A DNA stretch of 8,684 nt from Frankiaceae bacterium. Its GTDB lineage: Bacteria; Actinomycetota; Actinomycetes; JADGOU01. The translations under genes and the position numbers were made by a program. The stretch lies in the NCBI GenBank assembly GCA_017882835.1, contig JADGOU010000104.1, positions 1 to 8,684 of the forward strand. Reading direction: 5' to 3'. The notes under the pieces were generated by a model. The model saw only the letters and a list, made by a program, of their open reading frames with translations. It was not told where the DNA came from and did not search any database. Below, piece by piece: positions 1 to 6,073 of this stretch; the first letter of the stretch is position 1, and every line of letters begins with the position of its first letter.

Positions 1-1
1 C

Positions 2-118
2 GACCTGCTGGCCCAGGTGGCTCTGGTCGCGCCGGCCGACAGTCCGGTGCGGGGGACTGCGGCGGCGGCGGTGACCGCCCTGCGGCGCGGTGTGGTCGCC
101 TACTCCTCCGTCGGCTGA
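2..118 (+). CDS. C-terminal tail of a DEAD/DEAH-box helicase, probably HelY-type (partial)
   Basis: Only the last 38 codons are in the window; the gene begins upstream. The frame opening at base 2 reads DLLAQVALVAPADSPVRG, then an alanine-rich helix, and ends ALRRGVVAYSSVG before TGA. From memory, an ending of this type (LLDQ...A..A...RRGVVAYSS) closes the helical C-terminal domain of actinobacterial HelY/Ski2-like RNA helicases. No helicase motif is visible, so the name rests on this tail and on synteny: in Mycobacterium tuberculosis helY (Rv2092c) lies close to the 5'-3' exonuclease gene Rv2090, and here the exonuclease is the next gene. The gene converges on it with only 28 nt between the two stop codons. 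That this is a real gene end is fairly sure; the helicase identity is an inference. Confidence 0.55.
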   Translation, partial: DLLAQVALVAPADSPVRGTAAAAVTALRRGVVAYSSVG

Positions 119-146
119 CGCTCGGCGGCGCACGCGCCCACGCGGC

Positions 147-1064
147 TCAGCCCGCGAGGGCGGCCAGCAATCGGTTCAGCGCGCTGTCCAGCCCCCAGCG
201 ATCGGCCAGCTCGACCAGTCGCTCCGGGTCGCGGGGGCTCCGCGGTTGGGTGTCGTCGTACACCGGCAGCGGGACGTCCGTCGCCACCCGGACCACCGGT
301 CCGGCGGCAGCCAGGTAGTCGCGGGCGGCGCTCAGCCGGGCCCGGGCGCCGGCCGGAAACCCCGCGGTCTCCTCGGCGTCCACCGCCGCCAACATCGCCG
401 GCACCGAGCCGAACCGGGTGACCAGCGTAGCCGCGGTCTTGGCGCCGATCCCGGCCACGCCCGGCAGCCCGTCGCTGGGGTCGCCGCGCAGCATCGCGAA
501 GTCGGCGTAGGCCCGGCCCGGAATGCCGTACCGGCTGGCCACGGCAGCCTCGTTCACGATCTCGGCCTGGCCGACGCCGCGGGCGGCGGTGTAGACCACC
601 CGCACCGGCTGGTCGTCGCGGACCAGCTGGAACAGGTCCCGGTCACCGGTGACGATGTCGACCGGCCCGGCGGCGGCGACCGCCAGCGTCCCGATCACGT
701 CGTCGGCCTCGTAGCCGGCCACGCCGATCCGGGCGATGCCTACCGCGTCCAGCACCGCCTCGATCACCGGCACCTGCGGGCTCAGCTCGTCCGGAACCGT
801 CTCGCCGCCGTCCGGGGCGACCCGGTGCGCCTTGTACGACGGCAGCGCAGCCACCCGAAACGCCGGTCGCCAGTCGGCGTCGAAGCAGGCCACCAGGCGG
901 TCGGGGTGGTGGGTGCGGACCAGCCGGGCGACGAAGTCGAGCAGGCCGCGGACCGCGTTGACCGGGGAGCCGTCCGGCGCGGTGACCGTGGTGGGGACGC
1001 CGTGGAAGGCGCGGAAGTACAGGGAGGGAGTGTCGAGCAACATCAGCCTGTCTCGAAGCGACAT
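147..1064 (-). CDS. 5'-3' exonuclease (PolA N-domain / FEN-like)
   Basis: This is a stand-alone homologue of the 5' nuclease domain of DNA polymerase I, which removes flaps and RNA primers during replication and repair. From the 1064 start it has 305 residues, normal for this actinobacterial family (Rv2090 type). The acidic metal ligands are visible in order: D11 in LMLLDTPSLYFRAF, D62 and D64 in CFDADWRPAFR, E119/D121/D122 in GYEADDVIG, D141 and D143 in TGDRDLFQL, and D195/D198 in GDPSDGLPG. These are followed by the helix-hairpin-helix GVAGIGAKTAATL (202-214). R70 and K78, in the arch segment before YKAHR, fit the phosphate-contacting positions. The open frame reaches back to 1286, but upstream of 1064 it does not look coding. 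Two in-frame ATGs, at 1064 and 1043, each sit behind the same GAGACAGG element because of a 21-bp duplication. I chose the outer one because relatives usually have a few residues before MLLD. There is no polymerase domain. The gene converges with the helicase tail. Confidence 0.93.
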   Translation of the reverse strand: MSLRDRLMLLDTPSLYFRAFHGVPTTVTAPDGSPVNAVRGLLDFVARLVRTHHPDRLVACFDADWRPAFRVAALPSYKAHRVAPDGGETVPDELSPQVPVIEAVLDAVGIARIGVAGYEADDVIGTLAVAAAGPVDIVTGDRDLFQLVRDDQPVRVVYTAARGVGQAEIVNEAAVASRYGIPGRAYADFAMLRGDPSDGLPGVAGIGAKTAATLVTRFGSVPAMLAAVDAEETAGFPAGARARLSAARDYLAAAGPVVRVATDVPLPVYDDTQPRSPRDPERLVELADRWGLDSALNRLLAALAG

Positions 1065-1076
1065 CAGCCTGTCTCG
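1036..1076. repeat. 21-bp tandem duplication over the exonuclease start codon
   Basis: The 20-base block at 1036-1055 recurs at 1057-1076 with one difference, giving a period of 21. On the coding (minus) strand each copy holds GAGACAGG, a 3-nt spacer and an ATG, so both a Shine-Dalgarno-like element and a start codon are duplicated. Because 21 is a multiple of three, the two ATGs (1064 and 1043) stay in frame, and the N-terminus becomes MSLRDRL followed by MLLDTPS. Either or both may be used. Confidence 0.8.
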
Positions 1077-1161
1077 TCGCACCGCCACCCTTTGAGGATG
1101 GCACGGCCTCGTTCGACCGCACCCGAGACGATCGTCATGCGGACGGGCTTGCAGTCCTCGG

Positions 1162-1308
1162 TTACAGCTCGTCCCTGGGGGCTGTTGGATCACCGAGCAG
1201 GCCAAGTCGAGAGGCGGCACCGGCGAGGCGCTTGTCGTTGGTCCACAACGAGGCGTCGGGCGTGAGCTGTGTCGCGGCGATGTCACGCCCGGCGTGGAGG
1301 CCGTTCAC
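1162..1308 (-). pseudogene. Relic of a VapC-type PIN-domain toxin, C-terminal end only
   Basis: The minus strand encodes 48 residues ending in TAA that read like the end of a PIN ribonuclease. The key stretch is DIAATQLTPDASLWTNDKRL followed by AGAASRLGLLGD. In VapC toxins the equivalent strand-helix is of the form LLASALLTPGALLWTRDKRLAAAAERLGL, and the aspartate before KRL is one of the conserved acidic positions. An in-frame TGA lies five codons before the first recognisable residue (four codons apart from it), and I find no other PIN pieces or antitoxin further upstream in any frame. The first three acidic positions are therefore missing and the product cannot be an active nuclease. The fragment lies about 100 nt upstream of the exonuclease on the same strand and inside the upstream region of the divergent PH-domain gene. 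Identification is by pattern only. Confidence 0.6.
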
Positions 1309-1517
1309 CGACTGCGTTCATGAGCCAGGGCGAGTGCGAACTTGTCCTCACCTCACCGGCGCGCGCTGACCGACCGGCTGCCAGAGGCAGTCGCCGCCGC
1401 CGTCATCGCGCCAAGCTTGCGGCCAGCCTGCCAGAGTTGGCTGGCACGATGCCGGCCATGGCAATGACGGCTCAGCACCGCTGGCGGACGCCGGGTCGGC
1501 GCGGAGAGGTGGGGTCG
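1309..1517. other. Upstream region of the PH-domain gene, no gene seen
   Basis: The plus-strand frame is open here, but its Arg/Ala-rich translation looks non-coding. The stretch holds an imperfect palindrome and a -10-like box at 1422-1450 (listed separately). On the minus strand nothing continues the PIN relic beyond about 1308. Confidence 0.5.
1422..1457 (+). promoter_or_regulatory. Candidate promoter with overlapping inverted repeat ahead of the PH-domain gene
   Basis: GCCAGCC (1422-1428) and GGCTGGC (1439-1445) form a perfect 7-bp inverted repeat. A second nested pair, TGCCAG/CTGGCA, spans 1429-1446. Directly after it is CACGAT (1445-1450), a -10-like box of CANNNT form, followed by 7 nt and an ATG at 1458. 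That spacing fits actinobacterial leaderless transcription. RNA starting near 1457 could be read from ATG 1458 or, with a 60-nt leader, from the Shine-Dalgarno-led ATG 1518. The repeat could be an operator overlapping the promoter. This is a pattern-based inference. Confidence 0.35.
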
Positions 1518-2024
1518 ATGGCCCGGCCACCGCGCCGGCCGGCGCGCGAGCCGGCCACCGAGCCGATCGAGTCGCTGCCGCCGGGCGACCATCCCGAGCT
1601 GCGCGCCGACTTGGTCGTGCTGTTCACCCGCTGGCGCCCGGTCAGCGTCACCATCGCGCTTGCCCTGGCCGCGACCAGCCTGGTCCGCCCGGTCGGCGGC
1701 CTGGGGCTGTTCTTTCCGGCCATGTTCTTGCTGGCCGCTTGGGCGCAGTACCGGTTCCGCACCGAGCTGCAGGCCGATGCAGTCAGCACCGACACCGGCT
1801 TCCGCCGCCGCCGCGTGGCCTGGACGCAGGTAGGCGACATAGTGGTGGTGCGAGCCGCCTTTGGCGTCCGCCGGGTCGTGCTGGTCACCGCCGAAGGCGT
1901 GGTCGCGTTGCCGGTGCCGGTGCTGCACCGGTTCAGCTCGTCGGAGCGCTTCGCCCGCCAGGCCGGCCTGATCCACAGCTGGTGGCAGCTGCACCGCGCC
2001 GGCGGACCCCGGGCGCCCCAGTGA
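1518..2024 (+). CDS. Small membrane protein with bacterial PH domain (CFP-6 / bPH_6 type)
   Basis: The product has 168 residues. A proline- and arginine-rich cytosolic start (1-40) is followed by a membrane hairpin of two hydrophobic helices at about 41-57 and 60-77. The linker AQYRFRTELQAD leads into a small beta domain at about 80-155, with alternating strands such as VGDIVVVRAAFGVRRVVLVT and a closing helix SSERFARQAGLIHSWW. This layout is that of actinobacterial low-molecular-weight antigen 6 (CFP-6) proteins, whose PH-like domain follows one or two membrane helices. Their exact role is not established and I assign none. The ATG at 1518 is preceded by GGAGAGGTGGGG (1503-1514), a strong ribosome binding site. 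An alternative in-frame ATG at 1458 sits 7 nt after a -10-like box and would add 20 residues. The gene stands alone: it is divergent from the exonuclease side and its stop lies 18 nt from the convergent toxin relic. Confidence 0.82.
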   Translation: MARPPRRPAREPATEPIESLPPGDHPELRADLVVLFTRWRPVSVTIALALAATSLVRPVGGLGLFFPAMFLLAAWAQYRFRTELQADAVSTDTGFRRRRVAWTQVGDIVVVRAAFGVRRVVLVTAEGVVALPVPVLHRFSSSERFARQAGLIHSWWQLHRAGGPRAPQ

Positions 2025-2042
2025 TGTCAGGGCTTCAGGTCC

Positions 2043-2297
2043 TCAGGTCCGCCGAACTCGAAGCAGCCCGCGCTGGACGACGGCGACGAAACCGGTGAGC
2101 GCCTCCAGGCGCTGGTCGGCCGCCAGCTGCGCGACTGTCTCGCGCACCGCCGCGGCTGACTGGTCATCGGGACGCAGCACCAGGATCCCGGCGTGGCTAC
2201 CAGGTGGGTAGCGGCGAACATCCCCTAGCCCCCGATCCAGTGTGAGCAACAGGCGACCAGCCGCGCTGGCAGCAGCGACGACCTCGGCGTCGGGATG
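2043..2297 (-). pseudogene. DUF5615 PIN-like toxin, N-terminus deleted
   Basis: About 84 residues to the TGA at 2043 read as the C-terminal two thirds of a DUF5615 (Mut7-C/PIN-like) toxin. They run HPDAEVVAAASAAGRLLLTL, then DRGLGDVRRYPPGSHAGILV, then a helix DDQSAAAVRETVAQLAAD and the final strand GFVAVVQRGLLRVRRT. Family members show the same order: DPEVLAAAAAEGRVLVTLDRDFGD, PPGSHPGIIVLR, DQ, and a closing V.RRR strand. The usual first 35-40 residues, beginning with M.FLVDEN-like sequence that carries the first catalytic aspartate, are absent. In their place the upstream DNA encodes a DUF433 antitoxin in another frame. The frame can start at TTG 2327, giving 94 residues, but that extension does not resemble the family. 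An active ribonuclease is unlikely. The stop lies 18 nt from the convergent PH-domain gene. Confidence 0.72.
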
Positions 2298-2478
2298 CGG
2301 CGGCGGCCCGCACCCCGACCGCACCAACGGTTGGGTACTCGGCGAGGACTTCCTCCACCGTCATTCCGGCGTCCAGGCAGGCGAGCGGGACACTTACCGG
2401 GACCCGGGTGCCGGCGATGACCGCCTGGCCATGCATCACCGATGGGTCTGAGGAGATCAACTCCAGCTGATCCGACAT
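2197..2478 (-). pseudogene. DUF433 antitoxin, C-terminus replaced after a deletion
   Basis: From ATG 2478 the first 61 residues match a DUF433 (VapB45-like) antitoxin: ELISSDPSVMHGQAVIAGTR, VPVSVPLACLDAGMTVEEVL, AEYPTV, and then VRAAAA. The G.P.I.GTR..V core and the EYPTV...VRAAAA helix are family hallmarks. Such antitoxins bind their operator DNA and neutralise the DUF5615 toxin encoded directly downstream. After about residue 61 (base 2296) the frame turns into SRRRGRRCCQRGWSPV and runs to a stop at 2197. That tail is the out-of-frame translation of the toxin gene. The normal last 15-20 residues, the intergenic junction and the toxin start are missing, which points to one deletion joining the two genes at the GC-rich run near 2296. 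Whether the chimeric 93-residue protein still binds DNA cannot be told from sequence. Confidence 0.75.
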
Positions 2479-2717
2479 GTTCCCATCTTGACTGCTTGTC
2501 GGACCAGCGGGTGTCCCGGTGCCCAGCTCCACGAATCGCTGCCCGATGCGCGTGGCCTCCGGCCGGAGCTGGATGGCGCGGTAGCCGCAGAAGCGGGCTT
2601 GGAGATCACCACCTTCTACGATCAGTGGGTCATCCTCACGGGAGGCATGGTAGCGATCAACTGCTGGCTTGTTACGCCGGGACCATTCGGCGGGCCGGCG
2701 GTGTCGGAGGGCGCAAC
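2479..2717. other. Divergent spacer between the antitoxin relic and the M24 peptidase
   Basis: The peptidase frame is open back to 2488, but the region before about 2731 has no resemblance to the M24 family. The minus-strand frame feeding into DUF433 is likewise uncharacteristic. Close to the antitoxin start the minus strand carries CAAGAT followed by GGGAAC just before the ATG, possibly a weak promoter or ribosome site. I see no gene in this stretch. Confidence 0.4.
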
Positions 2718-2731
2718 TAGGCTGCCGGTCG
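2718..2731 (+). promoter_or_regulatory. -10 element for leaderless transcription of the M24 peptidase gene
   Basis: TAGGCT at 2718-2723 fits the actinobacterial TANNNT -10 consensus and is followed by exactly 7 nt and a GTG. A transcript starting at 2731 would begin at its own start codon. No Shine-Dalgarno motif lies at a useful distance: GGAGGG at 2706-2711 is 19 nt away. No convincing -35 element is visible. Confidence 0.5.
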
Positions 2732-3897
2732 TGACCGCTACCGACGCCGCCGAGGAAAGCTGCGCCGCCGAGTCGCTGTATCCCGTCGACCGGCTGGCCC
2801 GGGCCCGGACCGCGGCTGCCGGCGCCGGTCTGGACGGTTTGCTGCTCACCCCCGGGGCGGACCTGCGCTACCTCACCGGGTACGACGCGCCGCCGCTGGA
2901 ACGGCTCACCTGCCTGGTTCTGCCCAGCGACGGCCCGGGCGCGCTCGTCGTACCGGAGCTCGAGCTGCCGCGCGCGGCCGCCTCGCCCGCCACCGACCTG
3001 GCCGTGGACATCGTCGGCTGGCGGGAGACCGACGACCCGTTCGCCCTGGTCGCTGGCCTGCTCCGGGACGCCCTCGACGGCGGACAGCCCGCCGCGGTCG
3101 GGATCGCGGACCGGATGTGGGCGGTGCAGGCGATGCGGCTGGCGGCGGCGCTGCCGTCGGCCCGGCAGGTGCCGGCCAGCACGGTGCTGGGGCCGCTGCG
3201 GATGCGCAAGTCCGCGGCCGAGGTTGACGCGCTGCGGCGGGCGGCAACGGCGATCGACCGGGTGCACGAGCAGTTGCGTGGCTGGCGACTCGTCGGACGG
3301 ACCGAGCTGGAGGTGGCCCGAGACATCGCCGACGCGATCCTGGCCGAAGGCCACAGCCGGGTGAACTTCGTCATTGTCGGCTCCGGGCCGAACGGCGCCA
3401 GCCCGCATCACGAGGCAAGCCCGCGGGTGATCGAACACGGGGACGCGGTGGTCGTCGACATCGGCGGGACCACGGCCGAGGGCTACTGCTCTGACTCCAC
3501 CCGCACCTACCTCGTCGGGGACGACGTGCCCACGGGCTTCGCCGACCTCTACGCCGTGCTGCACGAGGCGCAGCTGGCCGCCTGCGCGGTGGTCCAACCC
3601 GGCGTACCGGTCGAGACCGTGGACGCGGCCGCCCGCGACCTGATCACGGCGGCCGGGTACGGCGAGCTGTTCGTGCACCGCACCGGCCACGGCATCGGGC
3701 TGGAGGAGCATGAGCAGCCGTGGGTGGTGGCCGGCAACGCCGAGCCGCTGGCGCCGGGGATGACCTTCAGCGTGGAGCCCGGAATCTACCTTCCCGGCCG
3801 GTACGGCGCCCGGATCGAGGACATCGTGGTCTGCATCGAGACCGGGGGCGAGCGGCTGAACGCCCTCGACCGCAACCTGGTCCCGCTCGAGGGCTGA
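2731..3897 (+). CDS. M24-family metallopeptidase (Xaa-Pro aminopeptidase/dipeptidase, PepQ/PepE-like)
   Basis: This is a cytosolic di-metal peptidase that removes N-terminal residues next to proline or splits Xaa-Pro dipeptides. It has 388 residues, close to the usual 360-390. An N-terminal creatinase-type domain (about 20-155, including GADLRYLTGYDAPPLERLTC) precedes the pita-bread catalytic domain (160-385). All five metal ligands are present: D243 in VVDIGG, D255 in CSDSTRTY, H320 in TGHGIGLEEHEQP, E349 in SVEPGIYLPG and E363 in RIEDIVV. Substrate-site histidines are H227 (PHHE) and H327. The GTG at 2731 is chosen because it lies 7 nt after a TAGGCT box and the family homology starts soon after. 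An in-frame GTG at 2701 is an alternative. The amidohydrolase gene follows 3 nt after the stop, so the two are very likely co-transcribed. In M. tuberculosis, pepE (Rv2089c) also neighbours the exonuclease Rv2090. The exact substrate is unknown. Confidence 0.92.
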   Translation: MTATDAAEESCAAESLYPVDRLARARTAAAGAGLDGLLLTPGADLRYLTGYDAPPLERLTCLVLPSDGPGALVVPELELPRAAASPATDLAVDIVGWRETDDPFALVAGLLRDALDGGQPAAVGIADRMWAVQAMRLAAALPSARQVPASTVLGPLRMRKSAAEVDALRRAATAIDRVHEQLRGWRLVGRTELEVARDIADAILAEGHSRVNFVIVGSGPNGASPHHEASPRVIEHGDAVVVDIGGTTAEGYCSDSTRTYLVGDDVPTGFADLYAVLHEAQLAACAVVQPGVPVETVDAAARDLITAAGYGELFVHRTGHGIGLEEHEQPWVVAGNAEPLAPGMTFSVEPGIYLPGRYGARIEDIVVCIETGGERLNALDRNLVPLEG

Positions 3898-3900
3898 GCG

Positions 3901-5544
3901 GTGCCGACATCCGGCGCCGAGCGACTACCGGCAGCGGGCGAGCCGGCCACACCCCGGACAACCCTGCTGCGCGGCGGTCGGGTGCACGCGCCGGCCGACC
4001 CGAGGGCAACGGCGATCCTGGTCGCCGGCGACACGGTGCAGTGGGTGGGCTCGGACGCGGCCGCGGAGTCCTTCGCCGCCGATGAGGTCGTTGAGCTGCG
4101 TGGGGCGCTGGTCACGCCGGCCTTCGTGGACGCGCACGTGCACGCCACCGCCACCGGGCTGGCGCTCGACGGGCTCGACCTGTCCGCGGCGCGCTCACTG
4201 GCCGAGGCGCTCGACGCCGTCGAGCGCGCGGCCCGGGCGGCCCGCGGTCGGGTGGTGCTGGGCACCGGCTGGGACGAGGACGGCTGGCCGGAACGGCGGC
4301 CGCCCACAGCCGCCGAGCTGGACCGGGCCTCCTACGGCGGCGTCGTCTACCTGGCCCGGGTGGACGCGCACTCCGCCGTGGTTTCCAGCGCGCTGCTCGC
4401 CGCCTGCCCGGAGGCGCGCGGGCTGCCGGGGCTGGCAGCGGGCGGCCTGGCCCGACTCGACGCCCACGACGCGTTGCGCCGCACCGCTTACGGTGCGGTG
4501 TCGCCGGCCCAGCGGCAGAGTGCGCAGCGCCGCACCCGCCGCCGCGCCGCCGCGCTGGGCATCGGCTGCCTGCACGAGATGGCCGGCCCGGACGTCTCCA
4601 GCGAGGACGACCTCGCCGGCCTGCTGGCCCTGGCCACCGCCGAGCCCGGCCCGGACATCGTCGGCTACTGGGCCGCGCTCGGCGACGTGATAACGCCCGC
4701 CCGGCTCGACGTCCGCGGTGCCGGTGGGGACCTGTGCTGCGACGGCACGCTGGGCTCCCGCACGGCCGCGCTGTCAGCGCCGTACGCCGATGACGCGACG
4801 ACGACCGGCGTGCTGCGCCACAACGCGGCGGACGTGGCGGCCCATGTGCTGGCCACCGTGGCGGCCGGGTTGCAGCCGGGCTTCCACGTCATCGGCGACG
4901 CCGCGGTGGAAGCCGCGCTGGACGGCCTGGAGCAGGCGGCGGCGCAGGTGGGCGCGTGGGCGGTGCGGGCCAGCCGACCGCGGCTCGAGCACGTCGAGAT
5001 GGCCTCGCCGGCGACGGTGGCGCGGATGGCGGCGCTGGGCGCGGTGGCCAGCGTGCAACCGGCGTTCGACGCGGCCTGGGGCGGCCGGCACGGCATGTAC
5101 GCCGATCGGTTGGGGGCCGACCGCGCGGCCGAGCTGAACCCACTGGCGGCCTTCGCCGCGGCCGGCGTCCCGCTGGCATTCGGCTCCGATGCGCCGGTCA
5201 CGCGGCTCGACCCCTGGGGTGGCGTCCGGGCCGCTGTGCATCCCCGCAACCCCGAGCATGCGCTGTCGGCGCGGGCCGCGTTCGCCGCAGCCACCCGGGG
5301 TGGTTGGCGGGCGGCTGGGCGCGACGGCGCGGGGGAGCTGGCCCCGGGAGCACCGGCGACGTACGCCGTCTGGACGGCGGGGCAGCTGCGCGTGCAGGTG
5401 CCCGACGAGCGGGTCGCCGGCTGGTCCACCGACCCGCGGGCCGCGGTGGCCGGACTGCCCGACCTCTCGCCGGGGGCAACGCTGCCAACCTGCGTGCGCA
5501 CCGTGGTGCGCGGTCGCCCGGCGTACGCCGTCGAGGCCGGGTGA
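3901..5544 (+). CDS. Amidohydrolase family protein, YtcJ-like
   Basis: This 547-residue protein belongs to the amidohydrolase superfamily, YtcJ/N-substituted formamide deformylase-like branch. Such enzymes hydrolyse amide or imide C-N bonds with a metal centre in a TIM barrel. A small N-terminal beta-sandwich part (about 20-72, LLRGGRV...) leads into the barrel. Visible ligand positions are H79 and H81 (FVDAHVHAT), H225 (GCLHEM), H329 (GFHVIGDAAVEAALD), H364 (LEHVEM) and D430 (FGSDAPVTRLDPWGG). In many YtcJ relatives a lysine precedes the DGSLGSRTA motif. Here the stretch is GGDLCCDGTLGSRTAALS, with Asp277 at that position and a Cys279-Cys280 pair. Actinobacterial relatives often read GGDLFVDG, so this may mark a subfamily with a different centre. 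The GTG start is preceded by GAGGG (3889-3893) inside the end of the peptidase gene, which indicates translational coupling. No signal peptide is evident. The substrate is unknown; peptide- or amino-acid-derived amides are a guess from the peptidase neighbour. Confidence 0.87.
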   Translation: MPTSGAERLPAAGEPATPRTTLLRGGRVHAPADPRATAILVAGDTVQWVGSDAAAESFAADEVVELRGALVTPAFVDAHVHATATGLALDGLDLSAARSLAEALDAVERAARAARGRVVLGTGWDEDGWPERRPPTAAELDRASYGGVVYLARVDAHSAVVSSALLAACPEARGLPGLAAGGLARLDAHDALRRTAYGAVSPAQRQSAQRRTRRRAAALGIGCLHEMAGPDVSSEDDLAGLLALATAEPGPDIVGYWAALGDVITPARLDVRGAGGDLCCDGTLGSRTAALSAPYADDATTTGVLRHNAADVAAHVLATVAAGLQPGFHVIGDAAVEAALDGLEQAAAQVGAWAVRASRPRLEHVEMASPATVARMAALGAVASVQPAFDAAWGGRHGMYADRLGADRAAELNPLAAFAAAGVPLAFGSDAPVTRLDPWGGVRAAVHPRNPEHALSARAAFAAATRGGWRAAGRDGAGELAPGAPATYAVWTAGQLRVQVPDERVAGWSTDPRAAVAGLPDLSPGATLPTCVRTVVRGRPAYAVEAG

Positions 5545-5660
5545 GCGAGCCGCTGGCGGCATCGGGGAAGACCGCAAACCCGCTCCCCGGGCGGATGTCC
5601 CGACGACACGCCGACGTGCGCGTAACTTTTTGGAAACTTCTGCCGAACGAATCACGTCCC

Positions 5661-5692
5661 TGACCTGCATCGATCAGCGTTGCCGCAGGTCA
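5661..5692. repeat. 8-bp perfect inverted repeat, possible operator
   Basis: TGACCTGC (5661-5668) and GCAGGTCA (5685-5692) are perfect reverse complements separated by 16 nt, so the arm centres are 24 nt apart. The element ends 8 nt before the TTGACA box at 5701, a place where an activator or repressor could act. It could equally fold as an RNA stem with a 16-nt loop if transcribed. ATCGATC occurs inside the loop and again at 5718-5724. Function is unproven. Confidence 0.45.
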
Positions 5693-5700
5693 CGCTCACC

Positions 5701-5731
5701 TTGACAGCGCAGCGTAATCGATCGGTACATT
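5701..5731 (+). promoter_or_regulatory. Candidate sigma-70-type promoter for lnt-ppm1
   Basis: TTGACA (5701-5706) is a perfect -35 box. The best -10-like hexamer is TACATT (5726-5731), giving a 19-nt spacer, longer than the usual 17-18. A start near 5738 would leave a leader of about 365 nt before lnt. A second, weaker -10-like TACCGT at 6053-6058 would give a short leader instead. Confidence 0.35.
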
Positions 5732-6073
5732 TCCGTCGTCCACTTCGTGACGGCTACCGAGAGGTCCCTTAACCCACCGCGGGCTGGCCGAGCGACTGCC
5801 GGACGTACCCGGGCAACCGGGACGGCAACGTAGATCGCGGGCCAGGTCCAGCCCGGCGGGTGGTTCCAGGGGGCAGCCGACGGCGGAAGGCGGCAGTGGA
5901 ACGAGCGGAGGGATCCCGGGCGCCCAGTAGACAACGGCACGCATGCCCACCGCCAGCGGGTGGCGAGTCGGTCCGAAGGGCGCTCGGGTTCCCTTCCTGA
6001 TCTCCTACGGCCGGGACAGGTCGCGGCGGCAGCACCGCCAGCGCCAGCCAGGTACCGTCCAGTCCGGCAGACC

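Noticed and set aside
90..1265. Plus-strand 391-codon frame opposite the exonuclease.
   Set aside because: The composition is that of an antisense shadow, and the minus-strand exonuclease has all its motifs.
1065..1286. N-terminal extension of the exonuclease to the far upstream ATG at 1286.
   Set aside because: The added 74 residues lack similarity to the family and overlap the PIN relic in another frame. Starts at 1064/1043 fit family length.
2479..3711. A long minus-strand open frame antisense to the M24 gene that runs into the DUF433 antitoxin.
   Set aside because: It is low-complexity shadow coding opposite a well-supported peptidase. Only the part from ATG 2478 resembles a known family.
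5549..5596. Possible terminator after the amidohydrolase gene (GCCG/CGGC and CCGC/GCGG pairs).
   Set aside because: The stems are only 4 bp and no stable hairpin forms. This is expected by chance at this GC content.
4665..5670. Long minus-strand frames opposite the amidohydrolase.
   Set aside because: They are Ser/Ala/Arg-rich shadows with no family resemblance, typical of high-GC antisense frames.
5696..5950. Minus-strand frame of 84 codons in the gap before lnt, possible small gene.
   Set aside because: Third-position GC is moderate at first and falls along the frame. The product matches nothing I recognise, and its end covers the promoter-like island.
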